Source: Spirochaetales bacterium
Lineage (GTDB): Bacteria; Spirochaetota; Spirochaetia; Sphaerochaetales; Sphaerochaetaceae
Assembly: GCA_022771185.1 (NCBI GenBank)
Contig: JALFCJ010000221.1
Span: forward strand, 1-14,345
DNA length: 14,345 bases
Direction of reading: 5' to 3'
The first letter of the stretch is position 1, and each line of letters begins with the position of its first letter. Position numbers and translations under genes: made by a program. Of this stretch, positions 1 to 7,414 are shown piece after piece. Under the pieces are notes generated by a model that ran no database searches, had not been told where the DNA came from, and saw nothing but the letters and a program-made list of their open reading frames with translations.

Positions 1-1
1 T

Positions 2-373
2 GGAGAGGTATTTGACGGTAAGTTCATCCAGTCTATACATTCTCCATACACTATTTCACTCTCATCTCCTAATTTTTCTCATCTGACATTTCAATCAAAT
101 AGAATGGACGAAAGCATAGATGTAGAACTAAATCCTCTATGGACGGAGAGCGACGAGATAATAACGGAGAAGAAAAACAACTTTTATCGTTCGATATTCA
201 CTTCTCTTCTATCTTTTGGAGGTTATACGGCACTTAGGGCTGTAGAAAATATAAATGGAACAACAGGTCCGAATGCACTTAAGGTTGTTTTCGGAGGTAT
301 CTCGATAGTATCATTGATTAATCTAGTCTGTACTGCCATAGATTACTACGAGAGTGCAGGCCAAGGAATATAA
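2..373 (+). CDS. C-terminal part of a PEGA-like, membrane-anchored protein (5' truncated by window)
   Basis: The reading frame is open from base 2 without a stop, so the Met codon at 104 is probably internal and the gene starts before the window. The visible first 30 or so residues (GEVFDGKFIQSIHSPYTISL and on) look like the end of a beta-rich PEGA-type surface domain, which is an inference from composition and pattern. After a charged linker come two hydrophobic stretches (around FYRSIFTSLLSFGGY and ALKVVFGGISIVSLINLV), so the C-terminus is likely membrane-embedded. It ends 12 nt before ftsY and probably shares its transcript. Function is unknown. If translation really started at 104 the product would be an 89-residue membrane protein; I consider that less likely. 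Confidence 0.6.
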   Translation, partial: GEVFDGKFIQSIHSPYTISLSSPNFSHLTFQSNRMDESIDVELNPLWTESDEIITEKKNNFYRSIFTSLLSFGGYTALRAVENINGTTGPNALKVVFGGISIVSLINLVCTAIDYYESAGQGI

Positions 374-385
374 GGAATAATAATT

Positions 386-1264
386 ATGGGACTCTTTTCA
401 AAGTTCAGTGCTAAGATAAAGCAGCTATTTTCATCAAGAAAGATTGACGAAGCTTTCTTTGAAGAATTGGAAGATACACTGATAGAAGGTGATCTGGGAG
501 CAAGACTCACAGATGAAATAATCGAAACATTACGTAAGGAAGCAAAAGCCAAGAATCTTGTTGAGGCTGCAGATTTGCAGAAACTCATGAAAGAGCTTTT
601 GAGCCAATATATCCACGCTTATGACGTAGAGTTAAAAGACGGGCTTAATGTCTTCATGATTCTTGGTGTCAACGGAGTAGGTAAGACCACAAGTATAGCC
701 AAGATGGCCAAGTGGTATACAAAGAAGGGAGAAAAAGTACTTCTTGCTGCAGCAGATACCTTCCGTGCAGCAGCTGTAGACCAATTGGATATTCATGCTG
801 AAAGACTCGGGATGAGAATAGTAAAGCAGAAGATGGGCTCGGATCCGGGAGCTGTAGTATATGATGCCGTCACTTCTGCCATTGCCCAAGGTGACGATCT
901 GGTGCTTGCAGATACAGCTGGTAGAATGCATAACAAAGAGAACCTTATGAGGGAACTCCAGAAGATGGACAAAATCGTCAAGGGCAGGGGCGTCAAGGAA
1001 GAAAACTACAAGAAGTTCATCGTCATCGATGCAACTACTGGTCAGAACGGTCTGTCACAGGCAATGCTGTTCAACCAAGCTGTAAAGCTGGATGGTGTTA
1101 TTCTTACTAAATATGACTCTGCTGCAAAGGGCGGGGCTCTTGTCCAGATAGGAAAGAATCTGGGTATTCCTATTGCCTTTGTCGGCACTGGAGAGGGTTA
1201 TGATGATATTCATCCTTTCGATAAGGAAGAGTATCTTGACGCCCTTATCGGTTTGGATAGATAA
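386..1264 (+). CDS. ftsY: Signal recognition particle receptor FtsY
   Basis: SRP receptor GTPase, which docks Ffh-ribosome complexes at the inner membrane for co-translational insertion. Residues 1-80 form the helical N domain and about 85-292 the G domain. Visible GTPase motifs are the P-loop GVNGVGKTT (94-102), DTFRAAA (124-130), DTAGR (176-180), TKYD (241-244; TKLD or TKFD is commoner) and the closing GTGE (267-270). At 292 residues it is the short form: the long acidic A domain of E. coli FtsY is absent, and the N-terminal amphipathic stretch GLFSKFSAKIKQLF is the likely membrane contact. AAGGA at 372-376 supports the ATG at 386. The next gene starts 2 nt after the stop, suggesting co-transcription with the exporter genes. 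Confidence 0.97.
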   Translation: MGLFSKFSAKIKQLFSSRKIDEAFFEELEDTLIEGDLGARLTDEIIETLRKEAKAKNLVEAADLQKLMKELLSQYIHAYDVELKDGLNVFMILGVNGVGKTTSIAKMAKWYTKKGEKVLLAAADTFRAAAVDQLDIHAERLGMRIVKQKMGSDPGAVVYDAVTSAIAQGDDLVLADTAGRMHNKENLMRELQKMDKIVKGRGVKEENYKKFIVIDATTGQNGLSQAMLFNQAVKLDGVILTKYDSAAKGGALVQIGKNLGIPIAFVGTGEGYDDIHPFDKEEYLDALIGLDR

Positions 1265-1266
1265 GT

Positions 1267-2169
1267 ATGGGAAAACATCTTTTCTCCCTTCCTTTTTTTC
1301 TACTCTTTCCAGCACTTCTATTTGGAAGCGTATGGAACTCCAATGCACTGGGGCAGAAACTTTCTATAAAGGAAGCACAGGACGGTACTGGATGGGAAAG
1401 AGTAGATAGCGAGGGCGTTTCCACCCTCTACTATAATGGGGACGTAGAGAAGATAAGAACAGAGTATCCAGACGGATATGAAGAAAAGAGTGGAGACGAA
1501 AGTGTCAGATACTTTTTCGGAGAGGAAGGAGAACTCATAAGAAAGATTATTAAGAGCGTGAGTGGAATAGAAGAGTATAACTATTTTTATTCTGGCTCTC
1601 TTCTCTCCTCCTTCTCTCGTTCAGTAGACAGTATTGTTGTCGAAAATACAGAGTATATAAGAACTCCTGATGGAGTAGTACTGGCTCTGATTAAGAACGG
1701 GAATCCTATGTATTTCTCTACCTCCGCCATATATGAAATGGTGGACGGCAGTCTCGAAACCTTTACGATGGAAGAGGAAGAAGAGAAGCGTGAGAAAGTC
1801 TGGAATGATGACGGAGGATACTCAGAGAATAAAAAAGAAGACGGTGTCTTATTTACATACACTTATGATGGTAACGGAAGACTAGTTGAAAAAAAGAGTG
1901 AGCTCTCTCTTATTACTTACTCCTATAGCGAGGATGGATCCTTAAAGGAAACACAGGAAGAAAACAGCGAAGGAAAAATAAAAACCGAGTATATAAACGG
2001 GAAGCTCTCTGCAATCTATTCTTATACTACTTCTCTTGTCCTCAAGAGTATTAGAAAGCCTCTTTCTGACGGAACATATGAAGAGACAAGATATATAGAT
2101 GGAGTTCCTCGTTATATATTCCATTTCGATAGAGACGGCGAGAGAATACTGGAGGCAAGAGGCTTATGA
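1267..2169 (+). CDS. Secreted YD/MORN-like repeat protein of the Lol-type operon
   Basis: I do not recognise a named family. The 300-residue product starts with a signal peptide (MGKHLFSLPFFLLFPALLFG), with a plausible signal peptidase I site near SNA (residue 27). There is no lipobox cysteine, so it is probably periplasmic or surface-exposed rather than a lipoprotein. The mature part is rich in Tyr, Glu and Gly with recurring short strands such as YYNGDVEKIRTEYPDGYEE, YFFGEEGELIRK, TYTYDGNGRLVEKK and YSYSEDGSLKET. This pattern is typical of RHS/YD or YwqK-like beta repeats. Its ATG lies 2 nt after the ftsY stop and its TGA overlaps the ATG of the next permease (ATGA), so the two are translationally coupled. 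A role as partner or substrate of the exporter is inference from position only. Confidence 0.8.
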   Translation: MGKHLFSLPFFLLFPALLFGSVWNSNALGQKLSIKEAQDGTGWERVDSEGVSTLYYNGDVEKIRTEYPDGYEEKSGDESVRYFFGEEGELIRKIIKSVSGIEEYNYFYSGSLLSSFSRSVDSIVVENTEYIRTPDGVVLALIKNGNPMYFSTSAIYEMVDGSLETFTMEEEEEKREKVWNDDGGYSENKKEDGVLFTYTYDGNGRLVEKKSELSLITYSYSEDGSLKETQEENSEGKIKTEYINGKLSAIYSYTTSLVLKSIRKPLSDGTYEETRYIDGVPRYIFHFDRDGERILEARGL

Positions 2170-3236
2170 TATCATATCTCTCCTTTAGATATTCATTCTC
2201 TCCATCCTTCAAACAGAGAGACAGGGCTATAAGAGCTGTTGTAGCCATTGCATTGTCTCTTGTTGTAGTCAATGTGGTCATCTCTATTATGGACTTTCTA
2301 CAGAACGGGAGATTTGAAGATATCAGGAATGTGAGAAGTTTCGATATCGTTGTTGAAGGAAAGCACAAAGAAGAGCTTACGTCCCTTTTCCCAGATAGTG
2401 TTATATTTGAATATGGGGAGGGAGAAGCACTCTCCAGTAGTGGCGCATATAATGTGAGATATATCTCCTCTGACTATGATGGAGGCTTGAACATAATCTT
2501 TGGCGATACATCGTCACTTCTAGTCCCGTATTCTCTATTTCGTTCCTCCAGTGGCAAGCTTAGTTTATCTATGCTTAGAAAGGGAAAGGCTGCAACTACT
2601 ATGAAGAACTTCGAGTTCCCAGTAAGCGGTATCTATTGGACCAATGTTGGGACAGAATTTGATCAGTCTACAATCTTTCTTCCCATGGAAATGGCAGATG
2701 AAACAGTATACTTTCTTACAGCAATAAAAAACGTGGGCATGAAAGAGTGCGAGAAGATTTTAAAGAATCTTGGCCTGGAATATAAGACATGGAAAGATCA
2801 GGAATCCAGTCTTTATGCTGCTTTCTTTGTAGAGAAAGCCATGATGTATACAGTTCTTTCCCTCTTGTTTGTAATAATCTTAGTCTCTCTAAGGCAGTCT
2901 GTAAGAATCTTTGTTTCCAGCCACGACAAAGAGTGTGCAGAACTTGAAATACTTGGAATGGAGAAGAAAAATATACTCTTTATGATGGAGTTGTCTTTCT
3001 TCTTTATGCTGGTAATAGGAATAATTATAGGCTTAGTGTTTGGAAGGCTTTCTTTGATACTTGTGGAGTATATCAGCAAAAAGTCTCCTTCCATCATGGA
3101 TATGACTCTCTCAATGAGTTATGGTTCTATGGTATTCTTCTCCCTATTTCTAGTTGTGGTTACAAGCTTATCTATATACTTTGAAAACAAAAAGAGAAAT
3201 AAGAGACCTCTATGGGAGGTGATCCATGTCAAATGA
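2166..3236 (+). CDS. LolC/LolE-type (FtsX-family) ABC permease, first copy
   Basis: Membrane subunit of a type VII (MacB/LolCDE-like) ABC system, which uses cytoplasmic ATP hydrolysis to extract or move periplasmic and lipoprotein cargo. Topology fits the family: TM1 around residues 24-44, a periplasmic domain about 45-220, then TM2 (226-246), TM3 (272-302) and TM4 (320-340). The cytoplasmic segment ECAELEILGMEKKNI matches the conserved FtsX loop that contacts the ATPase. At 356 residues it is slightly shorter than E. coli LolC (about 400). GGAGG at 2151-2155 precedes the start, which overlaps the previous stop by 4 nt; its own 3' end overlaps the lolD start by 11 nt. I cannot tell LolC from LolE. 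Confidence 0.85.
   Translation: MISYLSFRYSFSPSFKQRDRAIRAVVAIALSLVVVNVVISIMDFLQNGRFEDIRNVRSFDIVVEGKHKEELTSLFPDSVIFEYGEGEALSSSGAYNVRYISSDYDGGLNIIFGDTSSLLVPYSLFRSSSGKLSLSMLRKGKAATTMKNFEFPVSGIYWTNVGTEFDQSTIFLPMEMADETVYFLTAIKNVGMKECEKILKNLGLEYKTWKDQESSLYAAFFVEKAMMYTVLSLLFVIILVSLRQSVRIFVSSHDKECAELEILGMEKKNILFMMELSFFFMLVIGIIIGLVFGRLSLILVEYISKKSPSIMDMTLSMSYGSMVFFSLFLVVVTSLSIYFENKKRNKRPLWEVIHVK
3215..3225 (+). promoter_or_regulatory. Near-complete Shine-Dalgarno of lolD
   Basis: GGAGGTGATCC lies immediately before the lolD ATG (3226), inside the 3' end of the upstream permease gene. It complements the canonical bacterial 16S rRNA tail (GGAUCACCUCC) over all 11 bases, so lolD is probably translated strongly and independently of the upstream gene. 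Confidence 0.85.
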
Positions 3237-3912
3237 ACTATTGAGAGTCGCGAATCTTTCTAAGTCATATCCGAGTGAAGGAAAAGACGGGAAATTAGTT
3301 ATCCTTGAAGACATAAACCTTGTTTTATCTCAAGGTGAGACAATCGCTATTACTGGTAAAAGCGGCTGTGGTAAATCTACGCTACTCTCTCTCTTGGCTT
3401 TGCTTTCTCCCAAAGACGGTGGAAAGATATACTACGAAGGTGTAGATACAGATGTATTAAAAGAAAAGGATTTGCCAAAGCTAAGGAATGAAAAAATGGG
3501 CTTTGTCTTCCAGAACTCTATGCTTCTTGAAGATTTCTCCGCCTTGGAGAATGTGGCCATGCCTCTGATGATCAAAGGCGAAAAGAAAAAGTCAGCCTTT
3601 GAAAAAGCGGAAGAGTACTTAAAGATGGTGGGTATTGAGGAAAGAAAGAATCATAGACCCAATAAACTCAGTGGAGGTGAGAGACAGCGTACCGCCATTG
3701 CAAGAGCCCTTATAACAGAGCCCAGTGTTGTCTTTGCAGACGAACCTACAGGAAGTTTGGATGAGAAGACAAGCAGAGTAATCGAAGAGTTATTGATAGA
3801 GAGTATAAAGAAGACTAATAGAGGTATGATTCTTGTTACACATAACCCTCTCTTTGCAGCCAAGGCTGATAAAGTCTATGTTTTGTCTGGCGGAGTATTA
3901 AATGAGAAATGA
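3226..3912 (+). CDS. lolD: LolD-type ABC transporter ATPase
   Basis: Cytoplasmic ATPase that powers the flanking FtsX-type permeases. All nucleotide-binding motifs are intact: Walker A GKSGCGKST (44-52), Q-loop Gln96, signature LSGGE (148-152), Walker B VVFADEP (168-174) with catalytic Glu173, and switch His206 in VTHNP. The HRPNKLSGGERQR stretch (143-155) is close to the hallmark of LolD and related MacB/FtsE-class ATPases (family knowledge). Length (228) is typical. It starts inside the end of the upstream permease and its 3' end overlaps the next permease start, so the three subunits are made together. LolD is preferred over MacB because the ATPase is a separate polypeptide between two different permeases. 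Confidence 0.92.
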   Translation: MSNELLRVANLSKSYPSEGKDGKLVILEDINLVLSQGETIAITGKSGCGKSTLLSLLALLSPKDGGKIYYEGVDTDVLKEKDLPKLRNEKMGFVFQNSMLLEDFSALENVAMPLMIKGEKKKSAFEKAEEYLKMVGIEERKNHRPNKLSGGERQRTAIARALITEPSVVFADEPTGSLDEKTSRVIEELLIESIKKTNRGMILVTHNPLFAAKADKVYVLSGGVLNEK

Positions 3913-5041
3913 TGGAGAAGGACTATATTTAAAGAGAAAAGAGGGAAGAGGCATGGGAGTGAAGTGGACACTCCATAGCTTGGTTCCTGCTCTTTTGATA
4001 GTTCTTATTACAGCCTTACTTGTTTTTGCCATGGTTTTCATCTCTTCTATGACTACAGCCATAGACAGGATGATAGTCATGCTTGGCTCCGGGAATATTG
4101 TTTTATATGATGACTATGATATATCAGACTGGGAAAAAGCAGAGAAGTATCATGTGACGACATCCAGCGGAGTTGTTTTCTCAGATAATGGTAAGAGTCT
4201 TGTAAACATAAAGGGTATAGAAGAAGGATACTTTGCCGGAGAGAGAGGTGAGACTCTTAAGCTCAGCACAATAGAGTCTACAGCCAGGAACCCTATAATA
4301 GTATCAAAAACACTCTCTGATAGGATGAAACTGGACTTTGGGGACACTATGACTCTGATGGTCTATGAAGAGGAGAAGAATAGAGCTAGGCCGGTGCTTG
4401 TGACTGTTACAGGTATCTTTGACTCCGGATATGCCCAGCTTGATAGATATCTTTGTTATGTGGATTACTCTCTTCTCGGAGGAGAAGGGGTGTGGGAAGT
4501 TGTTCTTGAAGACAACGATGAAACAGATAAAAGAGCCCAGGAACTATGGGAGAAGAACATATGGTCTGAAACTTATAGAGAGAAATATTCATCTCTATAT
4601 TTAAATGTTCAGCAGAGTGTCACTATTCTCTATGTGATCCTTGCCTCCGTCGCCCTCCTTGCAGCCTTCTTTTCCACAGATATAGTACATGTGTATTTAT
4701 CTAGGGATTGGAGAGATATCGCCGCCCTTTCTATTCTTGGAATGAATAAAAAGAGAATAAGAAGGGTTTACTTAATACTTTCTCTGAGAGCTGTTATGAT
4801 GGCGTCCCTACTAGGAACTCTTATAGGTCTTCTTCTTGGTTCTCTTTCACCCTTGTTGATCAAAGCTGTGGCACTTTCAAACCCAGGCCTTGTAGAGTAT
4901 TATATCTCATCATTCTCTGTGAAGGTTCCATGGTCAGCCATAATCCTTATGATTCTAGCTATGGCTCTACTTTCCCTTATTACTCTATATGTATCTGTCA
5001 GAAAAGAAAAAGAGTTGGGTAGAATATCATATGAGGCATAA
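3902..5041 (+). CDS. LolC/LolE-type (FtsX-family) ABC permease, second copy
   Basis: Second, sequence-divergent permease, presumably pairing with the one at 2166 as a LolC/LolE heterodimer driven by LolD. TM1 is about 28-50, the periplasmic MacB-PCD-like domain about 55-235, then TM2 (240-262), TM3 (290-318) and TM4 (344-364). Family features include VSKTLSDRMKLDFGDTMTL followed by VTVTGIFDSGYAQLD, and the cytoplasmic loop DIAALSILGMNKKRIRR. It overlaps lolD by 11 nt, with GGAG at 3892-3895 six bases before the ATG. A second start at Met18 (3953, preceded by GGGAAGAGG) is possible, but the longer form gives the same pre-TM1 length as the first permease. Confidence 0.87.
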   Translation: MRNDGEGLYLKRKEGRGMGVKWTLHSLVPALLIVLITALLVFAMVFISSMTTAIDRMIVMLGSGNIVLYDDYDISDWEKAEKYHVTTSSGVVFSDNGKSLVNIKGIEEGYFAGERGETLKLSTIESTARNPIIVSKTLSDRMKLDFGDTMTLMVYEEEKNRARPVLVTVTGIFDSGYAQLDRYLCYVDYSLLGGEGVWEVVLEDNDETDKRAQELWEKNIWSETYREKYSSLYLNVQQSVTILYVILASVALLAAFFSTDIVHVYLSRDWRDIAALSILGMNKKRIRRVYLILSLRAVMMASLLGTLIGLLLGSLSPLLIKAVALSNPGLVEYYISSFSVKVPWSAIILMILAMALLSLITLYVSVRKEKELGRISYEA

Positions 5042-5091
5042 TTCTCTTTACCCCTCGAAAAAAAATCTATTGCGTGATACCCTTTTTTAGT

Positions 5092-6015
5092 ATGAGTTTA
5101 GAAGTCTTTTCTTTGGGCACCAGTGGAATGATGCCCCTCCCAGGTAGGTTCCTCACCTCTGTTCTCCTTCGTAGAAAAGGAGAGTTGTTTTTATTTGATT
5201 GCGGTGAAGGGACGCAAGTATCTTTAAAGATGCTTAATCTTAGCTGGAAGAAAATTTCTGCAATATTCATCAGCCACATGCATGCTGATCATGTCACCGG
5301 ACTTCCTGGCCTATTGATGCTATCCAGCCAGGTGGATAGAGAAGAACCTTTATATATCTATGGCCCTCAGAGACTAGGTGAGTATATCGAGGCCTCAAGA
5401 AGAATCCTTGATATGTACATAAACTATGAGATCAAGTTTATTCCTGTGGAGCCGGGCGAGATATATAGAGGGGAAGATTTCTCTATCAATTGTTTTCCTC
5501 TGGATCATACAAAGCCTTGTGTGGGCTACTCGCTTGTAGAGGATTATAGAAAGGGTGAGTTCTATCCGGATAAGGCAATAGCTCTGGGTGTACCCAAAGG
5601 TCCAATGTTTGGTCGTCTACAAAGAGGTGAGAGCATAGTTCTGGATAATGGAAGTGTAATTACTCCAGATATGGTAATGGGAGAAAAGAGAAGCGGACGA
5701 AAATTCAGCTATGTCACCGATACTCTATACTTTCCTGAGATTGCGGATTACGTACATGACTCTGATATTCTCTTCTGTGAGGGAATGTTTGAAGATGAAC
5801 TAAGAGAAAGCGCTTGGGAAAAGAAGCATATGACAGCTTTGGAAGCAGCGATGGTGGCTAGAGACAGCAGGTCTGAGATGCTATGTCTCCAGCACTATTC
5901 TCCCAGGTATTCAGATAGAGAGTTGAAGGTCCTGTTAAATGAAGCGAAAAGTATTTTCCCAAATACTATCCTCACTAAAGACCGAATGACTTTCGAAATA
6001 CCATTAAAAGATTAA
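5092..6015 (+). CDS. rnz: Ribonuclease Z (tRNA 3' processing endonuclease)
   Basis: Zinc-dependent metallo-beta-lactamase-fold nuclease that trims the 3' trailer of tRNA precursors. Zinc ligands and catalytic residues are all visible: HMHADH (62-67), His139 (PLDHT), Asp210 (YVTDT), the RNase Z His246 (KKHMTALEA) and His268 (LQHYSPRY). PKGPMFGRLQRGE (168-180) occupies the flexible-arm/substrate region. I place the start at ATG 5092 because homologues begin M-x-LEV-x-x-LGT; an upstream in-frame GTG at 5074 would add MIPFFS. Neither start has a clear Shine-Dalgarno sequence. At 307 residues it is the normal bacterial length. It lies 50 nt after the second permease, so it may be co-transcribed or have its own weak promoter. 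Confidence 0.95.
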   Translation: MSLEVFSLGTSGMMPLPGRFLTSVLLRRKGELFLFDCGEGTQVSLKMLNLSWKKISAIFISHMHADHVTGLPGLLMLSSQVDREEPLYIYGPQRLGEYIEASRRILDMYINYEIKFIPVEPGEIYRGEDFSINCFPLDHTKPCVGYSLVEDYRKGEFYPDKAIALGVPKGPMFGRLQRGESIVLDNGSVITPDMVMGEKRSGRKFSYVTDTLYFPEIADYVHDSDILFCEGMFEDELRESAWEKKHMTALEAAMVARDSRSEMLCLQHYSPRYSDRELKVLLNEAKSIFPNTILTKDRMTFEIPLKD

Positions 6016-6016
6016 A

Positions 6017-6052
6017 AAGAAGTGGCCTCAGATTTCTCCGAGGCCATTATTC
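6017..6052. terminator. Intrinsic terminator between convergent genes
   Basis: TGGCCTC (6023-6029) pairs with GAGGCCA (6040-6046) as a 7-bp stem, extended past one A-C mismatch by two more pairs around a TTTC tetraloop. Read on the minus strand the stem is followed by CTTCTTTTTAAT, a good U-tract, about 20 nt after the stop of the minus-strand repeat gene. On the plus strand it follows rnz by 7 nt, but the tail (TTATTC) is poorer. It probably serves both genes, better on the minus strand. Confidence 0.8.
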
Positions 6053-6066
6053 AAAGATATTATATC

Positions 6067-7365
6067 TTACTTTGAGAGCTCTTTGATTACTGAGTCTGCA
6101 TTATGTCGGGCTGTAACAACAACAGACTTACCTTCAAGCTCCTTGACTTTTACCTGAACATCTTTTGCTCTTGCATACGGAAGAATTGCATAGACCTTGC
6201 CATCCATTGAAAGGGCAGGAACATCAAAGGCTTCAGAGACCTTTTCTTCGCTTCCTGCTGGGAATGATGCAACAATAAGCGGATAATTACCGATTCTTGA
6301 TGCTGCGATTTCTTCTGCAATAGCTTCCTTGACGCTGAGTTCCTGCTCTTCTTCAACTGCTGCAGGTACCTCGACGATTTTCTCTACTGGTACTTCAACT
6401 TCCTTTTCGACGATCTTCTCGACAGGTACCTCGACAATCTTTTCAACGATTCTCTCGACAGGAACTTCCTTCTCCACGATCTTTTCTACAGGCACTTCAA
6501 CTATCTTCTCAACAATCTTCTCGACAGGTACCTCGACAATCTTTTCGACTGGGACTTCCTTGACTAAGCTTCCTTCTGTTCCTTTTTCGATGACTGTCTC
6601 TTTGATTACGTCAACAGGAACTTCCTTCTCTACGATTCTATCAACAGGAACCTTGATTTCAACCGGCTTATAGTCGTGCTTGATGATGATATCAGCTTCA
6701 AGAGGAACTTCCTTTTCTGTCTCCACTGGAACTTCAACAATCTTTTCAACGATTTTCTCCACTGGGACTTCCTTGATGACTTCAACAGGTTTCTCAATAA
6801 TCTTTTCTACAGGAACCTCTTTGATTACTGGAACCTGAACTTCCTTGACGACTTCTACAGGAACTTCCTTCAAGACTTCCTTAACGACTTCAACAGGCTT
6901 TTCCACAATCTTCTCAACTGGGACTGGAACTTCTCTGATAATCTCTCTTGGAACTTCTTTTACCACTTCCTTGACGACTTCCACAGGTACTTCTTTGATG
7001 ATCTCTTTTATCTGAGTGTACTGTCCACGTCTGTCACACTCTGCAGCATTGACGCCAGAAGGAGAGTTTGGGTCATCCACAGGAGCTGAGTAGAGAGGTG
7101 AATCATAGGAATTAGGAGCAAGCTTATCGATGTTGTCACGATAATCATCATCTCCTCTTCGAGATGAAATAAGTGCAATTTCCAAAAATACAAGGCCTAT
7201 GAGAATAGGCAGTGCTTTTGTCAGCACATTGTATATCTGTTCCCTTGTAATGTCATACGAAGGAACAATAAGAGTGATGAAGACTGCAGTAAAGGCAGCA
7301 AGGATGATAATGGATAGAATTATGCTTGTGAGCACAAGTTTCCATGTCTTTCTGGCTTTTGCCAT
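6067..7365 (-). CDS. Two-TM membrane protein with VPVEKIVEK (articulin/alveolin-like) repeats
   Basis: No family I can name. The N-terminus is basic (MAKARKTWK), followed by TM1 (10-34), a short loop and TM2 (50-68), then SSRR; by the positive-inside rule both ends face the cytoplasm. An acidic, Pro/Ser-rich linker (70-115) leads to about 215 residues (119-334) of nearly uninterrupted repeats built on VPVEKIVEK, EVPVEVVKEV and KPVEVIKEV. A predicted globular C-terminal domain (343-432; GNYPLIVASFPAGSEEKV, GKVYAILPYARAKDV) shows no motif I know. The alternating Val-Pro-Val and charged periodicity resembles eukaryotic articulins and alveolins, suggesting a filamentous or scaffold role (inference). 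GGAGGG at 7371-7376, five bases upstream, fixes the start. A strong minus-strand promoter and a terminator flank it, so it is probably monocistronic. Confidence 0.85.
   Translation of the reverse strand: MAKARKTWKLVLTSIILSIIILAAFTAVFITLIVPSYDITREQIYNVLTKALPILIGLVFLEIALISSRRGDDDYRDNIDKLAPNSYDSPLYSAPVDDPNSPSGVNAAECDRRGQYTQIKEIIKEVPVEVVKEVVKEVPREIIREVPVPVEKIVEKPVEVVKEVLKEVPVEVVKEVQVPVIKEVPVEKIIEKPVEVIKEVPVEKIVEKIVEVPVETEKEVPLEADIIIKHDYKPVEIKVPVDRIVEKEVPVDVIKETVIEKGTEGSLVKEVPVEKIVEVPVEKIVEKIVEVPVEKIVEKEVPVERIVEKIVEVPVEKIVEKEVEVPVEKIVEVPAAVEEEQELSVKEAIAEEIAASRIGNYPLIVASFPAGSEEKVSEAFDVPALSMDGKVYAILPYARAKDVQVKVKELEGKSVVVTARHNADSVIKELSK
6364..7011 (-). repeat. Tandem degenerate coding repeats (VPVEK array)
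   Basis: This DNA encodes residues 119-334 of the repeat protein. Units are degenerate, but some stretches are identical: 32 bp at 6413-6444 recur exactly at 6515-6546, offset by 102 bp (34 codons). Such in-frame direct repeats allow length change by slippage or recombination without breaking the frame. The array also produces long spurious open frames on the opposite strand, with repetitive STGTSTIFS-type or Asp/Phe/Asn-rich translations. Confidence 0.9.
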
Positions 7366-7385
7366 TTTTGCCCTCCAAAGACGTG

Positions 7386-7414
7386 TTGTTTCACGCCGAG
7401 TTGTTATATATTAT
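7386..7414 (+). promoter_or_regulatory. Sigma70-type promoter for the FtsB-like/tsaC genes
   Basis: TTGTTT (7386-7391), a 17-bp spacer and TATTAT (7409-7414) predict a transcript start near 7421, about 11 nt before the ATG at 7432. The short leader holds GGGGTGAT directly before the start codon. The -10 box overlaps that of the divergent promoter. Confidence 0.55.

Noticed and set aside
386..470. N-terminal truncation of FtsY
   Set aside because: The A domain is variable and often missing in bacterial FtsY; the N and G domains are complete and the start has a ribosome site.
5074..5091. GTG start for rnz giving MIPFFS before MSLEV
   Set aside because: RNase Z homologues start close to the LGT motif; the extension is not conserved and has no ribosome site.
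6329..6673. Plus-strand open frame with STGTSTIFS repeats
   Set aside because: It is the antisense reading of the VPVEK repeat array; the repetition is a by-product of the real minus-strand gene, which has a promoter, ribosome site and terminator.
6364..7011. CRISPR-like array
   Set aside because: Repeats are degenerate, in coding frame, lack unique spacers and have no cas genes nearby.
6676..7089. Plus-strand open frame rich in Phe, Asn, Asp and Leu
   Set aside because: Also an antisense shadow of the repeat gene; biased composition and no ribosome site.
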